A stretch of 19,413 bases of DNA, taken from an uncultured Roseburia sp. (lineage in GTDB: Bacteria; Bacillota; Clostridia; Lachnospirales; Lachnospiraceae). The notes under the pieces were generated by a model. That model was given only the letters and a program-made list of their open reading frames with translations. It was not told the origin of the DNA and did no database searches. Of the stretch, positions 1 to 7,659 are shown piece after piece; positions within the stretch are counted from its first letter, which is position 1, and each line of letters begins with the position of its first letter. The translations under genes were made by a program, and so were the position numbers. The stretch is taken from NCBI GenBank assembly GCA_947057405.1, contig CAMSEJ010000004.1, positions 1 to 19,413 of the forward strand, read 5' to 3'.

Positions 1-56
1 TTCAGTTCTCAATGTGCATTTTCTGTTTTTGTGTCGTTTTCCGCGACAGCTATATC

Positions 57-85
57 AGATTACCACAGAGTTTCGGGTCTGTCAA
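57..85 (-). promoter_or_regulatory. Strong sigma-A promoter, probably of an rRNA operon running leftwards
   Basis: On the minus strand a perfect -35 TTGACA (80-85) is separated by 17 bp from TAATCT (57-62). Directly upstream (about 86-128) lies a long A/T tract like an UP element. The transcript would start near 50 and run out of the window. Its leader ends with TTGAGAACTGAA (1-12), which resembles the TTGAAAACTGAA-type sequences in Firmicutes rRNA leaders and spacers. The promoter is clear. The rRNA assignment is inferred, because no rRNA is inside the window. Confidence 0.6.
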
Positions 86-128
86 CACTTTTTTTGAAAT
101 TTTTTTATTTTTTTGCAAAAATAATTTT

Positions 129-758
129 TTAAGCCTGCTTTAATACCTTTAAGACAATCCAAAACAAAAAATTAAAGTCGTATATACCCTTCAATACGGC
201 GCTTTCCTCGATCCGGCTTACGAGTTCTCCTCCGATTTCCGTCCCGCTGCACAGCCGGATCACGCAAAACGCTCCCCATACAATTACAAGCCCTTTCAGC
301 GCTCCGGCCGCGGCGCCGAGCATTTTATTCGCTCCTTCTATCACCGGAAGGCGCGATGCCACATCCAGCAGACGCCATAAAAGGCTCATCAAAATTCCGA
401 TTGCCAGCATTACCAGAAAAAACGAAATCCCTTTTATAATGTACTCCGCTGCCTGAGTCGCAATCCCTTCGTATATGCCCGAATCCTCCAGCAATTCGCC
501 GAATACCGCGATTGTCGGATCATCCGTGCGGGAGCCTGCCAACTGTTCCAGATATCTTACACATGCTTTTTGTATGGCCTCTCCCATTCCTGTATTCTGT
601 TTCAGAAACACTGCCAGATACGGCGACGCAAAGCTCCCAAGCGCAAATGCCGCTGTCCACGCAAATAACGAATAAATGACACGCAAAAGACCGGTATGAT
701 AACCGATCAGCGCACAGACTGCAATCGTTACAATTACTATCATTTCCAATAAATTCAT
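129..758 (-). CDS. cvpA: CvpA family membrane protein
   Basis: A 209-residue integral membrane protein with hydrophobic segments at roughly 4-27, 30-52, 104-128 and 145-168. The stretch LPVIEGANKMLGAAAGALKG (about 137-156) is the conserved CvpA signature. CvpA was first linked to colicin V production in E. coli. In Firmicutes its role is poorly defined and is usually tied to envelope maintenance. The start is supported by GGGAGG upstream. It begins 12 bp after the DUF5711 stop codon, so the two are probably co-transcribed from the promoter near 2030. No GC-rich terminator follows; the rRNA-type promoter begins within 45 bp of the stop. Confidence 0.85.
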   Translation of the reverse strand: MNLLEMIVIVTIAVCALIGYHTGLLRVIYSLFAWTAAFALGSFASPYLAVFLKQNTGMGEAIQKACVRYLEQLAGSRTDDPTIAVFGELLEDSGIYEGIATQAAEYIIKGISFFLVMLAIGILMSLLWRLLDVASRLPVIEGANKMLGAAAGALKGLVIVWGAFCVIRLCSGTEIGGELVSRIEESAVLKGIYDFNFLFWIVLKVLKQA

Positions 759-770
759 TCTGTCCTCCCT

Positions 771-1979
771 TTATTTTAATTTGACCTGTTCCATCACACC
801 GTCCAAAATAAAGGTATATCTTCTGCCTGTTTTTCCCGAAAATATCTTATAAAGTGCATTGTCAAATTTATATGTAAACTTTTTCACGCCCCGCAGGGTA
901 TATATGGCGCATTCAAATTCGTCCCGGATGCAGATTTCATGATTGCCTAAAAATTCAATGTTCCGGTACGGCATGGTAAAATCCCGTTCTAAAAGAAGTG
1001 TCCCGTCCATATGATAAATCTGCATATTATGACTGTCTGCCGAATCCCCGTTATGGTAAACCAGACCGAAATAATCATTGTCATAAAAGATGCTTTTTAC
1101 TTCTTTTTCCAGCTTAATAACCTGTGCTTCTTCCGGCTTCTGTGCGCCTTCAAACCGGATTACTTTGTTGTCTCCAAAGGCGACAAGGCGGCTGTTTGAG
1201 GTAAAGGCAAGTTCCGGCACAACGGTATCCGCATAAGTATAACTGCCCACCATGTTGTCGATTTCATTCTGACCGACCGAAGCAAAATTATAAAATGAAA
1301 TGGTGGTCTGTGCCGCTCCTTTGCTGATGTCTAAAATGGATACCGCCAGCTTGGTTGCATCGTCCGAAAGGGCAATGTCTAACGGATATCCGCTGTTTGT
1401 TACATGGATTTGGCCGCCTGCCAGATTGTCGCCGCTCTTATTGTACAGCTCCAGGTAACTGATGCCGTCCTGCTGGGCCAATACGGCAATTGTTCCCTGG
1501 GCAGCGATGGATATAGCCTCTATGGGTTTATTGGTTTTGATGCTTCCCTGTGTGCCCGCAGTATCCATGATGTAGACCTGATTACCGTACAAATCCGCAA
1601 CGGCCATATAGTTTTTACGGATATCTACTACGGGTTCCTGCATTTCAAATGCCTGATTCCAGATCGGATTATCCGACGTATCCAGGTAAAATGCCCCGTC
1701 GTTGTTATAACGCAGAATATTTCCGGCAAAGCTCTCGTATTTAGTGGCTTTGCTGTCATTGCGTTCAATTTGGGAACGGACTGCAAAGGATCTGTATTCC
1801 CTGAAAATATAGTACAAACCTACGGCAATCACAAGTACGGCAAGAATCATTGCCACAGAGGCTGTAACGATCGCAATTTTTTTCCGGTGTGCCCGGATTT
1901 TACGTTCGAACTCATCTGTTTTGGTCTTTACGGTACCGGTTTCGACTGTATAAAATTTCTGTTTTCTGATGTCTGCCAT
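771..1979 (-). CDS. DUF5711 family protein: one TM segment and an extracytoplasmic propeller-like domain
   Basis: A 402-residue protein. A charged cytoplasmic head (1-33) is followed by one membrane segment (about 35-58) and a long outer domain. That domain has repeated short beta-strand blocks of the type 'AISIAAQGTIAVLAQ', 'DIALSDDATKLAVSIL' and 'ELAFTSNSRLVAFGDN', about 40-45 residues apart, as in WD40/YncE-like propellers. This matches DUF5711, a family of unknown function found mainly in Clostridia. No catalytic motif is visible. GGAGG precedes the start at good spacing. Its position before cvpA suggests an envelope role, but that is inference. Confidence 0.75.
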   Translation of the reverse strand: MADIRKQKFYTVETGTVKTKTDEFERKIRAHRKKIAIVTASVAMILAVLVIAVGLYYIFREYRSFAVRSQIERNDSKATKYESFAGNILRYNNDGAFYLDTSDNPIWNQAFEMQEPVVDIRKNYMAVADLYGNQVYIMDTAGTQGSIKTNKPIEAISIAAQGTIAVLAQQDGISYLELYNKSGDNLAGGQIHVTNSGYPLDIALSDDATKLAVSILDISKGAAQTTISFYNFASVGQNEIDNMVGSYTYADTVVPELAFTSNSRLVAFGDNKVIRFEGAQKPEEAQVIKLEKEVKSIFYDNDYFGLVYHNGDSADSHNMQIYHMDGTLLLERDFTMPYRNIEFLGNHEICIRDEFECAIYTLRGVKKFTYKFDNALYKIFSGKTGRRYTFILDGVMEQVKLK

Positions 1980-2028
1980 TCATATGTTCCTCCGGCGTTA
2001 CTCTTAACGGTATGGATCTGTTCTCCCA

Positions 2029-2037
2029 ATTATAGCA
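2029..2037 (-). promoter_or_regulatory. Extended -10 promoter for the DUF5711-cvpA pair
   Basis: The minus strand reads TGCTATAAT (2029-2037), a consensus extended -10, about 50 bp before the DUF5711 start codon. No good -35 lies at 17 bp, which is normal for extended -10 promoters. It lies between the LysM gene stop and the DUF5711 start. Confidence 0.55.
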
Positions 2038-2075
2038 CAAGTATTTTACCTGCGGCTACTGATTTATGTATTTTT

Positions 2076-3734
2076 TTACGGAAGCACGATTTTCTGGCCT
2101 ACCCAGATATAATCCTGATCTTCTATCGCGTTTGCCTCGCACAATGCGCGGATCATTTTGTAATTGCGGTATATTTTATAACAGATTCCACGCAGGCTGT
2201 CCCCCTGCTGCACGATATAATATCCCTGGCTTAAATACCGTTCCGCCTCGGTCTGCCCGTCCTGCGCCTGTGCAGATGCAGCCTGTCCGCCTTCTTCTCC
2301 CGACGCATTCTGCGGCGATCCGCCGGACTGTTCCGCAGGCATGTCTTGGGTTTTGGAGGCGCCGCTTTGCGGCGTGCTGCCGGACGGCTGTCCTGCGGAT
2401 GCCGACCCGTTTTGCGGTACGCCCGCGGACGGCTGTTCTGCGGCTGCCGGCTCGTTTTGCGGTGCGCCCGCGGATGCCGGCCCGCCCTGTGCTGCATCTG
2501 CGGACGGCTGCCCCGCGGCTGCAGATCCGTTTTGCGCCGTACCGGCGGCCTCTCCCCGGGAACCGGCTCCGTCCTGCGGCTGCCCTTCGGATGCCCCCTC
2601 ACCGGAGGCGGCTTTGTATTGCGGCGCCCCGCCGGACTGCTCTTTGGATGCCGTTCCTTCCGATTCGGCTTCGTTTTGTATTCCGCCTGCAGATGCCTGT
2701 CCCGATACGGCGTCCCCTGCCTGACTTTGAGACGCGTCATTGCCTCCCGCCTGTTCTGCAGCGTCGGACGCGTTTTCTCCGGATTTCGTACCGTCCTGCG
2801 GCGTACCGTCGATTGGGTATATACTGCCGCTTACCGTTTCAACGGCAACCTGATTCGTTTCGTTTTCTTTTTCTTCTTCGGTCGCCCCAAATGCGTCCGA
2901 CATAACGGATATCGTCTTCTCCATATGCTCCATCCTGCGTATATTGCCCAAAAGCAATACGCTGACCGTGCAAAGCACAAGAACCATCAGCAGCGAACTC
3001 AGATAAGAAAGAATGCCTGTCCCACGCTCATAAGACTGTTCTTTTTTTTCACGCATCATGGCACGGTAATGTCTGGCGGCACGATCCTCGATTTCTTCGG
3101 ACGGACGGTCGCTCCCGCAGATATCCTCCCGTTTCCGGATCATGTATTCCTGCATACCGGGATTTTTTTCGTAGTAGATAAAATAACCTTCCTTCCGGCT
3201 TAAATGGCCGCCTTTCCAGACGTAAAACGCTTCTTCCCGCTCTCTTGAATCCATCAGGAAAAAAAACTGGTACGGGCTGGTAAAATTTTCCCGGTGCACC
3301 TCTTCCATCTCTCTGGTAATCTCCAGCTCATTTCCGGGGATATCAAGCACCCAGCCGACCACCTCGCTTTTTCCGAAATACTGCTGCAGTTCTTTTTGTA
3401 CATGACGCCAGGCATCTTCGTTTAATTCCGGCAGTTCCTCGGAAAACGCACCGTTTTCCACACGGATTGCGCCGCAGATAAATGCGCAGCTGCGGTTGGA
3501 AAAATGATTGATTTCTCCTACCAGAATTAAAAGCCTCGGCAGAAGCTCCTCCGTCCCATACGGAATGCCCGCCTGGCATTCTCCCATCGTGTAAAACTGT
3601 GTCGGATGCAGATATGTATAAACGTAATCCTCCATGTAAATCCGGAAATCTTTTTCGGGGTTTCCAATCTGGCGTATATTTTTCGGAAGCTTTCCCTCTG
3701 CATTCTTTTCTGTCTGCTGTATGATTTCGATCAT
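2076..3734 (-). CDS. Membrane-anchored LysM protein with a low-complexity linker and a possible MPN-like cytoplasmic domain
   Basis: A 552-residue protein from the ATG at 3734, which has AGAGAGG at correct spacing; the frame stays open upstream to 3761. Order: a cytoplasmic domain (about 30-235), one TM segment (about 242-264), an A/G/Q/S/E-rich linker (about 285-500) and a C-terminal LysM domain (505-551: YYIVQQGDSLRGICYKIY, then IWVGQKIVLP). LysM binds peptidoglycan glycan, so the C-terminus should lie in the wall. The N-terminal domain has a block (about 85-178) with 'KSEVVGWVLDIPG' and 'FTSPYQFFFLMD' in the order seen in MPN (JAB) folds. The metal-binding HxHP is missing, so any such domain would be non-catalytic. 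The LysM and TM calls are secure; the MPN resemblance is my reading. Confidence 0.7.
   Translation of the reverse strand: MIEIIQQTEKNAEGKLPKNIRQIGNPEKDFRIYMEDYVYTYLHPTQFYTMGECQAGIPYGTEELLPRLLILVGEINHFSNRSCAFICGAIRVENGAFSEELPELNEDAWRHVQKELQQYFGKSEVVGWVLDIPGNELEITREMEEVHRENFTSPYQFFFLMDSREREEAFYVWKGGHLSRKEGYFIYYEKNPGMQEYMIRKREDICGSDRPSEEIEDRAARHYRAMMREKKEQSYERGTGILSYLSSLLMVLVLCTVSVLLLGNIRRMEHMEKTISVMSDAFGATEEEKENETNQVAVETVSGSIYPIDGTPQDGTKSGENASDAAEQAGGNDASQSQAGDAVSGQASAGGIQNEAESEGTASKEQSGGAPQYKAASGEGASEGQPQDGAGSRGEAAGTAQNGSAAAGQPSADAAQGGPASAGAPQNEPAAAEQPSAGVPQNGSASAGQPSGSTPQSGASKTQDMPAEQSGGSPQNASGEEGGQAASAQAQDGQTEAERYLSQGYYIVQQGDSLRGICYKIYRNYKMIRALCEANAIEDQDYIWVGQKIVLP
2250..2807 (-). repeat. 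Low-complexity linker with imperfect repeats of about 15 residues inside the LysM gene
   Basis: Residues 310-495 of the LysM protein consist almost only of A, G, S, Q, E, P, D and N. Units such as 'AQNGSAAAGQPSAD', 'APQNEPAAAEQPSAG' and 'VPQNGSASAGQPSGS' recur every 14-16 residues. The DNA is GC-rich with recurring 'gccggcg/tgcgg' blocks, which keeps several antisense and alternative frames open. Such a linker could span the cell wall. Its length is likely to vary between strains. Confidence 0.75.
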
Positions 3735-3761
3735 GTACTTACCTCTCTTTCTGGAAACCAT

Positions 3762-3779
3762 TTTTCAAACACACTCTAA
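3762..3779 (-). repeat. Copy 1 of an 18-bp motif found upstream of two genes
   Basis: The minus strand reads TTAGAGTGTGTTTGAAAA about 28 bp before the LysM gene start. The same motif with one change (TTAGAGCGTGTTTGAAAA) occurs at 8510-8527, upstream of the metallopeptidase gene. A 17/18 match in the same orientation before two unrelated genes suggests a dispersed or regulatory element. Confidence 0.5.
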
Positions 3780-3804
3780 CACAGACCGGATAAATTTTTT
3801 GCAA
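3776..3804 (-). promoter_or_regulatory. Possible promoter of the LysM gene
   Basis: On the minus strand TTGCAA (3799-3804) is followed after 17 bp by TGTTAG (3776-3781), about 42 bp before the chosen start. The -10 is weak and overlaps the 18-bp shared motif, so this is tentative. Confidence 0.35.
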
Positions 3805-3835
3805 ATCCTTGGTAGCGCGCAAAAGAAGATCTCGA

Positions 3836-3877
3836 CAAAAAAGCGCGCCAGATCCGAAAATCCAACGCGCTTTTTGT
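3836..3877 (-). terminator. Rho-independent terminator after recR
   Basis: Just after the recR stop the minus strand forms a hairpin with AAAGCGCG and CGCGCTTT arms (GCGCG/CGCGC core), closed by partly paired bases and followed by TTTTTT. A-runs on the other side make it symmetrical, so it could work in both directions. It would end the dnaX-ybaB-recR transcript. Confidence 0.8.
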
Positions 3878-3882
3878 TTTTC

Positions 3883-4479
3883 CTATAGTTCACGCCTGCC
3901 TTCTAAGGCACGCAAAAGCGTCACTTCGTCAATATATTCCAAATCCCCGCCGACCGGAACGCCGCTGGCGATCCGCGTTACCCTGATGCCGGTCGGTTTA
4001 ACCAGTTTGCTGATGTACATTGCCGTTGCTTCTCCTTCCAGGCTGGAATTGGTGGCAATGATCAGTTCGTCTACTTCGTTCTGCAGCCGCACCATCAGCT
4101 CTTTTAAACGAATATCGGCCGGCCCGATCCCAAGCATCGGGGAAATCGCCCCGTGCAGAACATGGTAGACGCCTTCGTATTTGCCCGTTTTTTCGTATGC
4201 CGCTAAATCCCTGGTATTTTCTACCGCCATAATGGTGCGGTGATCCCGTTTGCTGTTTTTACAGACCGGGCAAAGCTCGTCGTCCGTTAAGGTACAGCAT
4301 TCTTTACAATAACGGACGTTATTTCTGGCTTCCGTAATGGCGCAGGCAAGGCTGTTTGCATTTTCTTTGGGCATGTTTAAAATGTGGAATGCCAGACGCT
4401 GAGCGGATTTGCTGCCGATGCCGGGCAGGCGGGACAGTTCTTCTACCAGGCGGTTAATCTGGCTGCTGTAGTATTCCAT
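3883..4479 (-). CDS. recR: Recombination mediator protein RecR
   Basis: A 198-residue protein, the usual RecR length. The N-terminal helix-hairpin-helix has 'LSRLPGIGSKSAQRLAFHIL' (15-34). A four-cysteine zinc site follows (C58, C61, C70, C73), then a Toprim domain from about 81 (IMAVENTRDL, with ATNSSLEGEATAMYI near 142-156) and the C-terminal 'TRIASGVPVGGDLEYIDEVTL'. RecR works with RecO and RecF to load RecA on gapped DNA. AAGGCGG overlaps the ybaB stop region and precedes the ATG. The dnaX-ybaB-recR order is widely conserved in Firmicutes. Confidence 0.97.
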   Translation of the reverse strand: MEYYSSQINRLVEELSRLPGIGSKSAQRLAFHILNMPKENANSLACAITEARNNVRYCKECCTLTDDELCPVCKNSKRDHRTIMAVENTRDLAAYEKTGKYEGVYHVLHGAISPMLGIGPADIRLKELMVRLQNEVDELIIATNSSLEGEATAMYISKLVKPTGIRVTRIASGVPVGGDLEYIDEVTLLRALEGRREL

Positions 4480-4491
4480 GCCGCTACCGCC

Positions 4492-4845
4492 TTAAAACGG
4501 CATTCCGCCCAGGCCGCCGCCAAGGCCTCCCGTAATTTTGGACATGGATTCCGCGGAAAACTCATCCAGCCGGCGGAACGCCTCGTTGGTTGCCGCCATA
4601 ATCAAATCTTCAAGCATCTCGATATCGTCCGGGTCAACGACTTCTTCGGACAGATGAATCCCGGTTATTTCCCGTTTACCGGATACGGTGACTTCCACCG
4701 CGCCGCCGCCTGCCGTTGCCGTAATTTCTTTTTCTTCCAGCTCTTTCTGCGCCTCTTCCATCTGGCGCTGCATCCTCTGCGCCTGCTTCATCAGGTTATT
4801 CATGTTTCCCGGCATTCCGCCCGGAAAACCGCCCCGTTTTGCCAT
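4492..4845 (-). CDS. ybaB: YbaB/EbfC family nucleoid-associated protein
   Basis: A small DNA-binding protein of 117 residues from the ATG at 4845. Another ATG two codons upstream (4851) is only 2 nt from AGGAGG, while 4845 has 8 nt, so 4845 is preferred. The Gly/Met-rich start 'MAKRGGFPGG', the helical 'NLMKQAQRMQRQMEEAQKEL' and the core 'VEVTVSGKREITGIHLSEEVV' are typical of YbaB/EbfC. The family forms tweezer-like dimers that bind DNA without strong sequence preference. It sits 12 bp after dnaX and 12 bp before recR. The C-terminal tail 'GGLGGGLGGMPF' is also typical. Confidence 0.95.
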   Translation of the reverse strand: MAKRGGFPGGMPGNMNNLMKQAQRMQRQMEEAQKELEEKEITATAGGGAVEVTVSGKREITGIHLSEEVVDPDDIEMLEDLIMAATNEAFRRLDEFSAESMSKITGGLGGGLGGMPF

Positions 4846-4857
4846 TTTCATTTCCTC

Positions 4858-6417
4858 CTATTCATCCTCATAGGTAATCTGCATATTGATTACCTGTTCC
4901 AAATCCACATGGTTTTCTTCAAAGGGACGGTCCGTGTCATTTTCTTTAATCGTGACCGCCACCTGCCTGCCGGTAAATTCCGCAATCGCCGTCTCTAACT
5001 GCCGGTGCTCTTCTTCCCTGCCAAAATAACCCGCCGCCATTGCGTCGTCAAATACCAAAAGCAGCTCGTTCCCGCCTCCAAGCGCAAGCCTTGCCCGGCT
5101 TAAGTACGTGCGGGATAGGCCCGGCATCCCGGATACGATGCTCCGCCAGTTTTTTACTGCCTGCTCCACTTCTTCGGGAATGGCTTCGGGCAGTCCGGGC
5201 GTTTCTTTTTTTTCTTCCGGCGGCCGGGCCGCTTCGAAAGCTGCCGCCGGTCTTTGGAACGTGCCTTCTTCAAGCCTTTGTTCCAACTGTTCTATCCGGC
5301 CGATCAAAGAACCGTAATCCTGTTCCATCTGCGGCCGGCAAAGCTTGATCAGGGCAATTTCCAGCAGCACGCGCTTCTGGGACGCATATTTCATCTGACT
5401 GGACAACTCGGAAAAAATACGGATATAGCGGATCAGCGTTTCTTCTTCCGTCTGCCCTGCATCCTGCAAAAGCCGCCGCATATTTTCCTCGGACAGATCA
5501 AGCGCTTCGACTGTCCCGTCCGAACACTTCAAAAGCAGCATGTTCCGCAGGTACCAGATGAAATCGGTGACAAACTGCCCCAGCTCCCTGCCGTCTGCCA
5601 CCAGGCGCTCCACGTCTGCCATCGCTCCTGCCACGTCCTGCGCAAGCACGTTTTGAAAAAGCCCGCGAAACACCTCGGTATCCACTGCGCCAAGCACTTC
5701 CAGAACCCTGTCATAGGTCAGCGTCTGCCCCAGATAAAACGCAATACACTGATCCAAAAGGCTTAATGCATCGCGCATCGCGCCGTCTGCCGCCCTGGCA
5801 ATGTAGCGCAGCGCTTTCTCCTCCGCTTCCACCTGTTCCAATTTGAGCAGTTCTTCCAGACGCCCGTAAATGGTATCCGCACAAATCCGCTTGAAGTCGT
5901 ATCTCTGGCATCTGGATAAAATCGTAACCGGTATTTTATGTGCTTCTGTCGTTGCCAGGATAAAAATAACATACGGCGGCGGCTCTTCGAGCGTTTTAAG
6001 CAAAGCGTTAAATGCCCCTATTGACAGCATATGCACTTCATCAATAATATAAACTTTGTATTTTCCCTCTGTAGGGCGGTAGGTGACTTCTTCGCGGATT
6101 TCCCGGATGCTGTCTACGCCGTTATTGGATGCGGCGTCAATCTCAATGACATTCATGGAACTGCCCCGAGCAACAGCCCGGCAGGATGCACATTCCCCAC
6201 AGGGGCTGCCGTCCGCCGGGCTTTCGCAGTTGACCGCCTTCGCAAAGATCTTGGCTATGGTGGTCTTTCCGGTTCCTCTTGTTCCGCAAAACAAATACGC
6301 ATGTCCAATCCTGTCCGCCTTAATCTGGTTCTTTAGTGTCGCCACAATATGATCCTGTCCCCTGACGTCTTGAAAAGCATCGGGACGGAACTTCCGGTAT
6401 AGCGCAGTATAAGACAT
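4858..6417 (-). CDS. dnaX: DNA polymerase III subunit gamma/tau
   Basis: A 519-residue clamp-loader ATPase that loads the DnaN clamp at replication forks. It starts with the hallmark MSYTALYRKFRP. Walker A GTRGTGKT is at 45-52, the zinc cysteines at C64, C73, C76 and C79, Walker B IIDEVH at 124-129, sensor 1 'FILATTEAHKIP' near 152-163, and the arginine finger in SRC at 168-170. Domain III follows, then a Glu/Pro-rich linker (about 385-415) and a short tau-like C-terminal domain. Length is normal. I see no slippery A-run with a stem-loop of the kind used for gamma frameshifting in E. coli. GTGAGG lies 8-9 nt upstream of the ATG. The gene follows pfkA by 21 bp. Confidence 0.97.
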   Translation of the reverse strand: MSYTALYRKFRPDAFQDVRGQDHIVATLKNQIKADRIGHAYLFCGTRGTGKTTIAKIFAKAVNCESPADGSPCGECASCRAVARGSSMNVIEIDAASNNGVDSIREIREEVTYRPTEGKYKVYIIDEVHMLSIGAFNALLKTLEEPPPYVIFILATTEAHKIPVTILSRCQRYDFKRICADTIYGRLEELLKLEQVEAEEKALRYIARAADGAMRDALSLLDQCIAFYLGQTLTYDRVLEVLGAVDTEVFRGLFQNVLAQDVAGAMADVERLVADGRELGQFVTDFIWYLRNMLLLKCSDGTVEALDLSEENMRRLLQDAGQTEEETLIRYIRIFSELSSQMKYASQKRVLLEIALIKLCRPQMEQDYGSLIGRIEQLEQRLEEGTFQRPAAAFEAARPPEEKKETPGLPEAIPEEVEQAVKNWRSIVSGMPGLSRTYLSRARLALGGGNELLLVFDDAMAAGYFGREEEHRQLETAIAEFTGRQVAVTIKENDTDRPFEENHVDLEQVINMQITYEDE

Positions 6418-6438
6418 GGTTTTTCCTCACTTTATCTG

Positions 6439-7512
6439 TTAATCTCCAAAACTGATCCCCATAAATTTCGCTTCCTGTACAATCTGGGAATCCTTTTCTA
6501 CCATCTTGAGCTTGCCTGCCACTTTCCCCAACGGCACACGGATTGTCTTGCTGCCCTTCATCGCGATCATATTGCCGTAATCCTCTTCAACAATCGCATG
6601 TGCCGCGGCTGCGCCGAGACGGCTGCAAAGCGCACGGTCATACGGACAGGGACTTCCGCCCCTCTGGGTGTGTCCCGGCACGGTAACCCTGGTGTCCACC
6701 CCGAGCTTTTTCTCGATCTGAGCCGCCACCTCATAGGATACGGACGGGTAAGGGGATTTTTCCATTTTCTTTGCGTATTCCTTCTTGCTGAGCTTCGCGT
6801 CTTTTTTGGAAATCGCGCCTTCTGCAACGGCAAGAACGGTAAATCCCTTGCCTGCTTTGGTACGTTTCTGGATTGCTTCGGCGACTTTGTCGATGTCATA
6901 TGGAATTTCAGGAATCAGTATAATGTCTGCACCTGCCGCAATTCCCGCATATAAAGTAAGCCAGCCTACCTTGTGCCCCATGACTTCCACGATAAACACG
7001 CGGTTGTGGGACGCGGCAGTCGTATGGATCTGGTCAATTGCATTAGCCGCAATATTGATCGCACTCTGGAACCCGAAGGTAACGTCCGTACCGTAAATAT
7101 CATTGTCAATCGTCTTAGGCAGATGGATGATATTTAAGCCCTCTTCCCGGAGCAGGTTCGCCGTCTTCTGGGTACCGTTGCCGCCTAAAATTACCAGACA
7201 GTCTAAGTTCAGCTTATAATAAGTGTGCTTCATGGCCTCTACTTTGTCAAGCCCGTTTTCGTCCGGCTGGCGCATCAGCTTAAACGGCTGACGGGAAGAA
7301 CCTAAAATCGTGCCGCCCTTGGTCAGGATGCCGGAAAAATCCGAAGAAGTTAAAAGGCGGTATTTCCCGTAAATCAACCCCTTATATCCTTCATAAAAAC
7401 CGTAAACCTCCAGCCCGTCCAAATTATTGCTCAATCCCTTTACGACTCCGCGCATTGCCGCATTAAGCGCCTGGCAGTCGCCGCCACTTGTCAACAAACC
7501 GATTTTCCTCAT
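6439..7512 (-). CDS. pfkA: 6-phosphofructokinase
   Basis: A 357-residue enzyme of the PFK-A superfamily, which phosphorylates fructose 6-phosphate in glycolysis. Visible motifs: the N-terminal loop LTSGGDCQALNAA (7-19), phosphoryl-donor site GGNGT (110-114), catalytic PKTIDNDIYGTD (132-143, with the aspartates of TIDND), substrate site VEVMGHKVGWLTL (175-187), PEIPYD (201-206) and GHTQRGGSP (280-288). The donor motif has Asn where E. coli PfkA has Asp103 (GGDGS). The MGHKVGW form resembles the longer PFK groups that include PPi-using and mixed enzymes, so the donor (ATP or PPi) is not settled by reading. AGAAAGGATG precedes the start. No terminator separates it from dnaX. Confidence 0.93.
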   Translation of the reverse strand: MRKIGLLTSGGDCQALNAAMRGVVKGLSNNLDGLEVYGFYEGYKGLIYGKYRLLTSSDFSGILTKGGTILGSSRQPFKLMRQPDENGLDKVEAMKHTYYKLNLDCLVILGGNGTQKTANLLREEGLNIIHLPKTIDNDIYGTDVTFGFQSAINIAANAIDQIHTTAASHNRVFIVEVMGHKVGWLTLYAGIAAGADIILIPEIPYDIDKVAEAIQKRTKAGKGFTVLAVAEGAISKKDAKLSKKEYAKKMEKSPYPSVSYEVAAQIEKKLGVDTRVTVPGHTQRGGSPCPYDRALCSRLGAAAAHAIVEEDYGNMIAMKGSKTIRVPLGKVAGKLKMVEKDSQIVQEAKFMGISFGD

Positions 7513-7540
7513 AGTTTTGCCATCCTTTCTGTTTTATTTT

Positions 7541-7604
7541 TGTTGTGAAGTTGCTGTTTTTCCGTTAAAATCCATTATAATATATTTTTCCGCTATTCAC
7601 AACA
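7541..7604. promoter_or_regulatory. 9-bp inverted repeat flanking the pfkA -10 region
   Basis: TGTTGTGAA at 7541-7549 and its exact complement TTCACAACA at 7596-7604 lie 46 bp apart. The distal copy overlaps the pfkA -35 and the proximal copy lies in the 5' UTR. The arrangement suggests two half-operators or a transcript fold, with the regulator unknown. Confidence 0.45.
7574..7602 (-). promoter_or_regulatory. pfkA promoter
   Basis: The minus strand has TTGTGA (7597-7602), a 17-bp AT-rich spacer and a consensus TATAAT (7574-7579), about 60 bp before the pfkA ATG. It is divergent from, and close to, the tRNA-Ser promoter. Confidence 0.75.
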
Positions 7605-7614
7605 CTTCTTTAGC

Positions 7615-7642
7615 TTGACTTTTAGCAAAAATATGATATAGT
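7615..7642 (+). promoter_or_regulatory. tRNA-Ser promoter
   Basis: TTGACT (7615-7620), a 16-bp spacer and TATAGT (7637-7642) place the transcription start about 10 bp before the first base of the tRNA. Confidence 0.7.
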
Positions 7643-7659
7643 GGATAAAGAATTGTTTT

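Noticed and set aside
1404..2905. Long plus-strand frames opposite the DUF5711 and LysM genes
   Set aside because: They lie antisense to well-supported genes, have no ribosome site, and in the LysM case follow from the biased composition of the repeat linker.
2231..3203. Arg/Pro- or Cys/Ala-rich frames on both strands over the LysM linker
   Set aside because: They are alternative readings of the same low-complexity DNA, and their composition is not protein-like.
4384..5766. Plus-strand frames opposite ybaB, recR and dnaX
   Set aside because: They are antisense shadows of three highly conserved genes.
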